DNA of 64,000 nt from contig OX419758.1 in assembly GCA_948567375.1 (NCBI GenBank), positions 20,093,001 to 20,157,000 on the forward strand, written 5' to 3'. Shown piece after piece: positions 58,810 to 64,000 of the stretch. The DNA is from Lunularia cruciata (taxonomy: Eukaryota > Streptophyta > Marchantiopsida > Lunulariales > Lunulariaceae). A model generated the notes under the pieces. It was not told where the DNA came from. It ran no database searches and saw only the letters and a program-made list of their open reading frames with translations. Each line of letters opens with the position of its first letter. Within the stretch, counting starts at the first letter, position 1. Made by a program: the position numbers and the translations under genes.

Positions 58810-59946
58810 AAATGAAAGTGATGGAGATTTATATAATCAAGGTGGAGGAGGGATCCTTTTCTCTCGAGGTGTTATTGCAGCAAATGAGAGATGGTCTATC
58901 TCCAAGGAACGGGAGGACCTTCCATCCTTTGCTTCACTATCGTCAGATTGGACCAGAGGTTTGCAATCTTCCACGATAGAGTGGCAGTGTCAACATTCAC
59001 TACATTCTCTCTTAGTTGACTCGTCCATTCTTCCGGCCACTAGAGCATATCTTTGCTCTTGCTCCGGCAAGAATGCATGCTCTTGGATCCTAGCTTGAAC
59101 ATGCATTAGGGCATTCCGACTCTCACCAACCACTTTCTCTACAATGATGAGGTTCCGCCTAGGTTTGGTTCACCCATCTGCATCTTAGTTACTCACTTGT
59201 GAGTGTGGTTCTACACGAGATGCATTAGCGGTCCATATGACACGGTGTCCTTATGGAGGATAGAGGATAGCTACCCATGATGCCATAAGGGATATAGTGT
59301 TTGCTATGGCAAGAGAGAGTGGATACCTTGCTTGGAGGGAGCATTCATATCTTTGCAGACGACATGTGTCAAAGCAAAATTATACTTGGTCCAAGATGAT
59401 TAGGTGACAATGGCGGATATTGTGGTTATAGACCTTACACGTGATGCAATTTTGGAGGAATTGATTACTCATCCTCTTGGATAGGCAGCAAACGGGGCTG
59501 CAGCATGCAAGGTCTCCAAGTATATGGCTATGCAGTGAGTCACCTCTTTGTTCTTCTAGCCTTGGAGTTATATGGAGCGATGGACATGGTGTTCTACACA
59601 TTTGTCAGGGAGTGCACCAGAGCTTATCATATTAGACGCTAGGAGGTACCACTCTCACTCTCATACTTTGTAATATACTTTAGACAGTGTGTGTCCATTG
59701 CTGTATAGAGAGCATTGGTTGGTGCAATCCATAGGAGAGAAATCACTCTAGGTGATGCTTCTTCAGATGCTCTAGTAGTTTGTAGACCTTACTACTTGCA
59801 TAGCTCAGATATCTTAGGTGCAGTATGGCAGATTTCTCATATCGATACTATTGGGGCCTAGCCTCATTCTACCTCTTTTGTCTCTCCCTTGTATGACTTG
59901 ATGGGGTCTTCACATTCTTCTTGTGTACTATGTGGTCATCTTTTCT
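58810..59946 (+). mobile_element. R2-like non-LTR retrotransposon, 5'-truncated copy (copy 3)
   Basis: It is collinear with the last 1.1 kb of copy 2, from the segment GGAGGGATCCTTTTCTCTC onward to the tail CCCTTGTATGACTTGATGGG and TATGTGGTCATC. Tail and coding part are more diverged than in copies 1 and 2, with CpG sites lost. The likely 12-bp target-site duplication has one mismatch, which fits greater age. Confidence 0.85.
58835..59862 (+). pseudogene. Endonuclease-region ORF of copy 3, heavily decayed
   Basis: The Cys/His motif is kept in translation around 59200-59255 (CECGSTRDALAVHMTRC). Downstream the first expected acidic position is Lys (AAA 59377-59379; Asn in copies 1 and 2) and the second is Asp (59416-59418) in MADIVV. 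Stops include a TAG at 59401. Several small indels shift the frame. Confidence 0.72.
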
Positions 59947-59958
59947 TGTTTATGAATG

Positions 59959-61266
59959 TCTGCTTATAAATGCTTGTTGATGCAATAGGGGCTCCATATG
60001 GAAATTTAATGTAGTATAGAAGAAAGGTAATTATAGAAGTTCATGAAAATATTTATGGGGATATATTATAGAGTGATATGCTATAAGAATTAATCAAATT
60101 ATAAAACCTTTACCCAAAAATGGATAGGAAAATCAACGAAGAAATATTGCTAATAAGAAATTTTCAAGGAAGAATTAATAAAAATGCTTATATTGACGGG
60201 AATAAATACACATCCCCAATAACCGTACAGGTCTCTGCTCACCACATCTCTGTAAACTTTTATGAAGTCATCCATAAAAAGTTTACTGAACTGCTACAAG
60301 TTTCCTTTGGAGCCTAATTGAAACCCCTAATATCATAGGTTCTAACACTCTTTTACAAGCGCTTCAATCCCATTAAAATATTTTCTGGATGATTTAGAAA
60401 CAAGTAACGGGTATGCGAGAGGTGCTCGTATATTTTGACAGGACTTTTGTCATAAGGCAGATGAAGTTTATGGTCATGGTTTATGTCCATAGTCACAAAA
60501 TATACCTACCTTTGTCACCGATGAAGAGCGTCAAAAATATCAGTTTCCATAAAAAGCTTTATGACGTCAGTCATTTATTGCTGCAGATTGTTTCCTGAAA
60601 TATCCGTGAACTTGTGGTGATGATATCACTATCGTGACGATTCTGTAATGATTCAATAAAAGGTGTATGAAACCATATTATTTTCTCCAATGTCCCATGC
60701 TTTACAAAAGTTTCAACTCCAAGATAATTTCCGATGGATGGGTCCGTGCCATTCATTGTTCCGTTTGGCTGGGGAAATACATGGGTGAGTTGGGTACAAA
60801 CATGCTCCAAGACTTCGAAGAAAAAGTTCGGCTTTACTAATCTTTTTGGTTTGGTCCCTTCTTTCCATCTGTTAGATTTTGTTTCCTTGGTCTATATTCC
60901 ACGTATCCACGATTTCCTCAACCTTTGTCCGTTGGTCCGTTGGTCATTAGCATGATTTCTCGGAAAGGCTATTGTATTCTTTATTTCTTGTTGGCAAAAA
61001 AAGCTATCGCATCTACCTACAACACTGAACGAGAAATGTACGTTATATAAGGGAAAATCCCTTTCTAAGATACTCAAACGTTACTTCAAGAAGTTCATTC
61101 CGAGACGGTTTTTTCCACCAGATTCCATCTCAATTTTCATGTGGAAACGATACAAAGTCCAACCACGTACTATAAAAAAAAAATCAGGAAAGTCACCAAA
61201 TGTACCGGAAGATGACACAGGACAAAAGAAAAAGTTTGAGTCCATTAGCGGTGGGCTTCTTACTTA
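59959..61266. other. CpG-containing segment without recognised gene
   Basis: Two short plus-strand ORFs (60120-60317, 60413-60598) have no known domain. A palindromic TGACGTCA, a bZIP-type site, lies at about 60560-60567. A single site is not proof of a promoter. Confidence 0.35.
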
Positions 61267-61279
61267 CTTAAAGAGGATT

Positions 61280-61446
61280 GCTCCAGTTGTGTAAGGTAAG
61301 GTAGATTTTTCATATAGACTCTATTGGGGCTAAGCCCCAATAGAGTCTATATGAAAAATCTTTTATATGAAAAATTTTTCTCTCTCCCTTGTACGGCTTG
61401 ATGGGGTCTTCTCATCCTTCGTTTTTCCTACGCGGTCGCCTTTCTT
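61280..61446 (+). mobile_element. Non-LTR insertion with a perfect 57-bp palindrome
   Basis: It starts with GCTCCAGTTGTG of the ORF end, then has lost internal sequence. Bases 61304-61331 and 61333-61360 are perfect reverse complements around one base. The pivot is GGGGCTAAGCCCC, the family's stop-codon palindrome; here the sequence upstream of the stop has been mirrored. The normal tail follows (CTCTCCCTTGTACGGCTTGA, CTACGCGGTCGCC). Flanks CTTAAAGAGGATT (61267-61279) and CTTAAAAAGGATT (61447-61459) form a likely 13-bp target-site duplication. Confidence 0.85.
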
Positions 61447-61459
61447 CTTAAAAAGGATT

Positions 61460-62494
61460 AACTAATAATGACAAGGGCTAAATAGATGCGGGAGAAAACC
61501 AAACGTATATATATTAAGAAACAGCGCACTTCTTTGCGTCCGAAGTTTTCTTATGTAGTAAGTGCTTTTCTAAGAGGTGCTATTAGTGACTCATCCTTAC
61601 AAGAGTTGTTTGACTGAATATCTCAAAGCACTTGGTTGATAGGAAGTTATATCAAGATAACTTCCTATCAACCTTTCACTTCCTATAAATCGAGTTTAGA
61701 AATATGTTAGGGCGTGGATACATTAGGAATAACGACGTACTAAAAGGGCCGTATAGGTTTGCAATTTCTCGTCTCATAACACGGGCTTTAATACCACAGA
61801 TTTATTGTGTTGTATAGTCCTTCCATGAAGAAAATGACAAGAGTTCCCACTATAATCTATGCACAATTCTAATGGTCGATAAGTTCTCATGGTCCTCGGC
61901 TATCTCTCACAAAATTATTTCCAAGCCAATAAATTATTAAGATTTTAAATATCACTTTGGTATGACACTCACTTGTTCATTTCAACCCTCAAACTTATAC
62001 TTGGGTGGTTCATACAGTACTGGAGGGCCATCAAGCGATCATAAATAATGCGTTATGTTCCGAAGTGAAACCTCTAAGATACCCTTTACTTTTTCGAGGC
62101 AATTCAGATGTGGTCAATGTCCATACCCTGTGAGTGAATGAAGTAAGTGCCTACGTCTAGCGAAAGACATATGTGGTACCTTGTGATCTTCCCCAAAGCT
62201 CGAATGAAATCAGGAAACTGTTTGCGGTTGTGATTCGTAGACAATTACATCACGCAAGTCTGTAGCAAGTTCTGCGGTTCCATTTTTCCATCGCTTTTGG
62301 CACTCATACTGGGGAGGAAGGTGCAAAAGCCTATCGTACCTCCTTTTGCAAGCCCATGTAAAAAGCCGGTCGAAAAGAGGATTTTGCTTAGGCGTCTATT
62401 GCACGTTTTCTTTCTATGTTTTCGACTCTTCATTCTCCGGTGAATGTGAGTTGGGATGTACTGAACGAATCGTCGTGATACTTTTAGTGATACG
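61460..62494. other. CpG-containing segment without recognised gene
   Basis: Apart from the hairpin at 61634-61673 I recognise no feature. ORFs near 62245-62640 overlap on opposite strands and cross the non-LTR fragment. Confidence 0.35.
61634..61673. repeat. Perfect 17-bp hairpin with 6-base loop
   Basis: GGTTGATAGGAAGTTAT, ATCAAG, ATAACTTCCTATCAACC. The perfect stem is well beyond chance, likely a snap-back duplication. Confidence 0.85.
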
Positions 62495-62581
62495 GCAGAA
62501 AAGGCGACCCCGGAGGATAAGAAGTACGGGAAGGACCCCATCAAGCGAAGACATAATAGGTAAAATGGGGCTAAACCCCAA
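62495..62581 (-). mobile_element. R2-like non-LTR 3'-end copy, minus strand
   Basis: The complementary strand begins TTGGGGTTTAGCCCCATTTT and passes through CTTGATGGGGTCCTTCCC to CGGGGTCGCCTTTTC. Both the stop-codon palindrome region and the tail hairpin region are present. No clear target-site duplication was found. Confidence 0.75.
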
Positions 62582-64000
62582 TTGTACTATATTCAGTGGT
62601 TTGCAAGTTATCATAAACAATATCATATGTAGATACACACCAAAAATTTGAAATCAGAACAGGATTATGTATTTATTACTTGATTGTATACATATACTTT
62701 TTAGTACTCTAGTTATTGCTAATTGCTAACTGAGTAACCTACATATAACATTATGTATGTTTATAATGTATAAGTTAAGAATCTTGTTAAATCAACCCAA
62801 GGTTTTACTAAATCGACCTACTCTACCCCGCTAGGTGAGTGATTGGTCTATTGTAGGGTATCAAAGGGAATTAAAGAGAATGTATATGAATCTTCATGGT
62901 TTTAGTTAGAATGTAAGAGGTGACTAGAATTGATCTTTTCGCTACAAGCTTTAGCAATGCCAATTCTCGCTTTCTAGACTGTTTTGTTTTCTTTGCTTTA
63001 ATCCAAAATTTCTCAATCTGTAGAACAATGTAGATTCTATGTGTTCCTCCTCTTCTGGCTTACCACAACAATATGTAAACTTAAACACATAAAGGAGTGA
63101 TCTACAGTTCTGCCTTCCTAACTGCAAGGTGCAGTCCTTGTAGTCTTGATTTTCTGCAATGCTAAAATGCCAACCCCATCTTAGGGTGTATGTAGCGCAA
63201 AAGTGTACTGCACTTCTGAATACTAAGACAACACCTCTCTATCTGAACATTCTTGAACCCAACATATCCTAGTAGAATTGATATATTCAGTTGCTGACAT
63301 TCAGGTTGGGACAATAATATGCTTAGTATGCACAATCATCATCATCATCAAGGCCCAAGAGAAATCAAAAGCTCAAGATATTTGGTCAGTAGCCATCAAG
63401 CCTCAAGAAAAATCAAGATAAATTCAGTTCAACTAAGGCAATCTGATGAAGATGAGTTCAGCAAAGTTACAATGAGTTGTAATATGCTGGCAAGATTCAA
63501 GGTCAAAATCATCCACTCAACTACTCCATCTCTATTTTCTTGTTGCTTATAGGTGGTATTTTTCTATTACATTCAATTTTCTTATTTTGGATCATGGTGT
63601 ATGGATTCTCTTCTACAATATTGATTGTCATTTTTTCTCAATTTTCTATCTTATTTCTTGGGAACTCCTTCCTCAAAAAATGCTTTAGGTTAGCATATTG
63701 GCACAATGCATGTAGTCAGTAGGTAGAAAGATTTTTGAAAGTAGCAAGTTGGTTGATTCAGAATGAGAGTGTAAATGCTCTCATTTTGAATCCACTTCAG
63801 CTTCTCATGCATGTACTTACTTCAAAAGTCATTTCCTTTTAATCTCTTCTGTCTTATTTCTTGAGAACTCTCTTCTATCTTGAGCACTCTCATCACAACT
63901 ATGGTTTTTATGTGCTCTGAATTCTATTCTATTGTTGGTATATAGTGTACTTTTTGAACTTCATGGTAATTAAACTGTTTGGATAAGTAATCTTGTTCCT
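62582..64000. other. Spacer without recognised gene; small (ATC)n run
   Basis: An ATC run at about 63335-63350 encodes a short His stretch in one frame of a 77-codon ORF (63319-63552), which I do not regard as a gene. The remainder is AT-rich with low CpG. Confidence 0.4.

Larger units (their letters stand above)
58798..59958 (+). repeat. Target-site duplications of copy 3
   Basis: TGTCTATGAATG (58798-58809) and TGTTTATGAATG (59947-59958) differ by one base and flank copy 3 directly. Confidence 0.7.

Noticed and set aside
60560-60567. TGACGTCA as a functional bZIP site
   Set aside because: One 8-bp palindrome per 64 kb is about chance expectation, and there is no gene nearby.

Overview
Plant nuclear DNA, most likely from a large, repeat-laden genome such as a gymnosperm (inference). 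The evidence is decayed plant-type Ty1/copia and Ty3/gypsy elements, a broken fragment resembling plastid SufE, long AT-rich spacers, no bacterial-style operons and no intact conventional gene. The in-frame stops inspected in retroelement copies are mostly TAG or TGA at former CAG, TGG or CGA codons, as expected from cytosine deamination in methylated repeats.

Layout. 0-8.6 kb: SufE-like pseudogene, truncated copia pol, an unrecognised minus-strand coding relic, a tRNA-like SINE head and a gypsy gag fragment. 8.6-22.2 kb: a CpG-containing segment with several copies of one non-LTR retrotransposon family, including a 3.7-kb copy (15901-19626) bounded by a perfect 14-bp target-site duplication. 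22-35 kb: CpG-poor spacer, a second unrecognised coding relic (26.8-29.3 kb) and an exact 229-bp tandem duplication. 35-36.6 kb: another CpG-containing patch with a short non-LTR insertion. 36.6-41.4 kb: very AT-rich DNA and a long fold-back. 41.4-49.3 kb: a gypsy element with two 687-bp LTRs and, inside its gag region, an array of heat-shock-element motifs followed by a TATA box. 49.3-53.7 kb: three diverged copies of an unrecognised coding family, one inverted. 53.7-62.6 kb: CpG-containing DNA with tandem duplications, hairpins and five more non-LTR copies. 62.6-64 kb: spacer.

The main observation is the non-LTR family. It has one ORF with an N-terminal zinc-finger-like motif, a reverse transcriptase (LADD active site) and a C-terminal Cys/His motif plus restriction-like-endonuclease region, an R2-type architecture. 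Twelve copies are visible, down to 37 bp. Seven have plausible duplications of unrelated target sequences, so insertion is not tied to one site. Copies share a short, non-poly(A) 3' end with potential hairpins. Two copies carry inverted duplications pivoting on the same palindrome at the stop codon. Function is inferred from motifs only; no search or alignment could be run.
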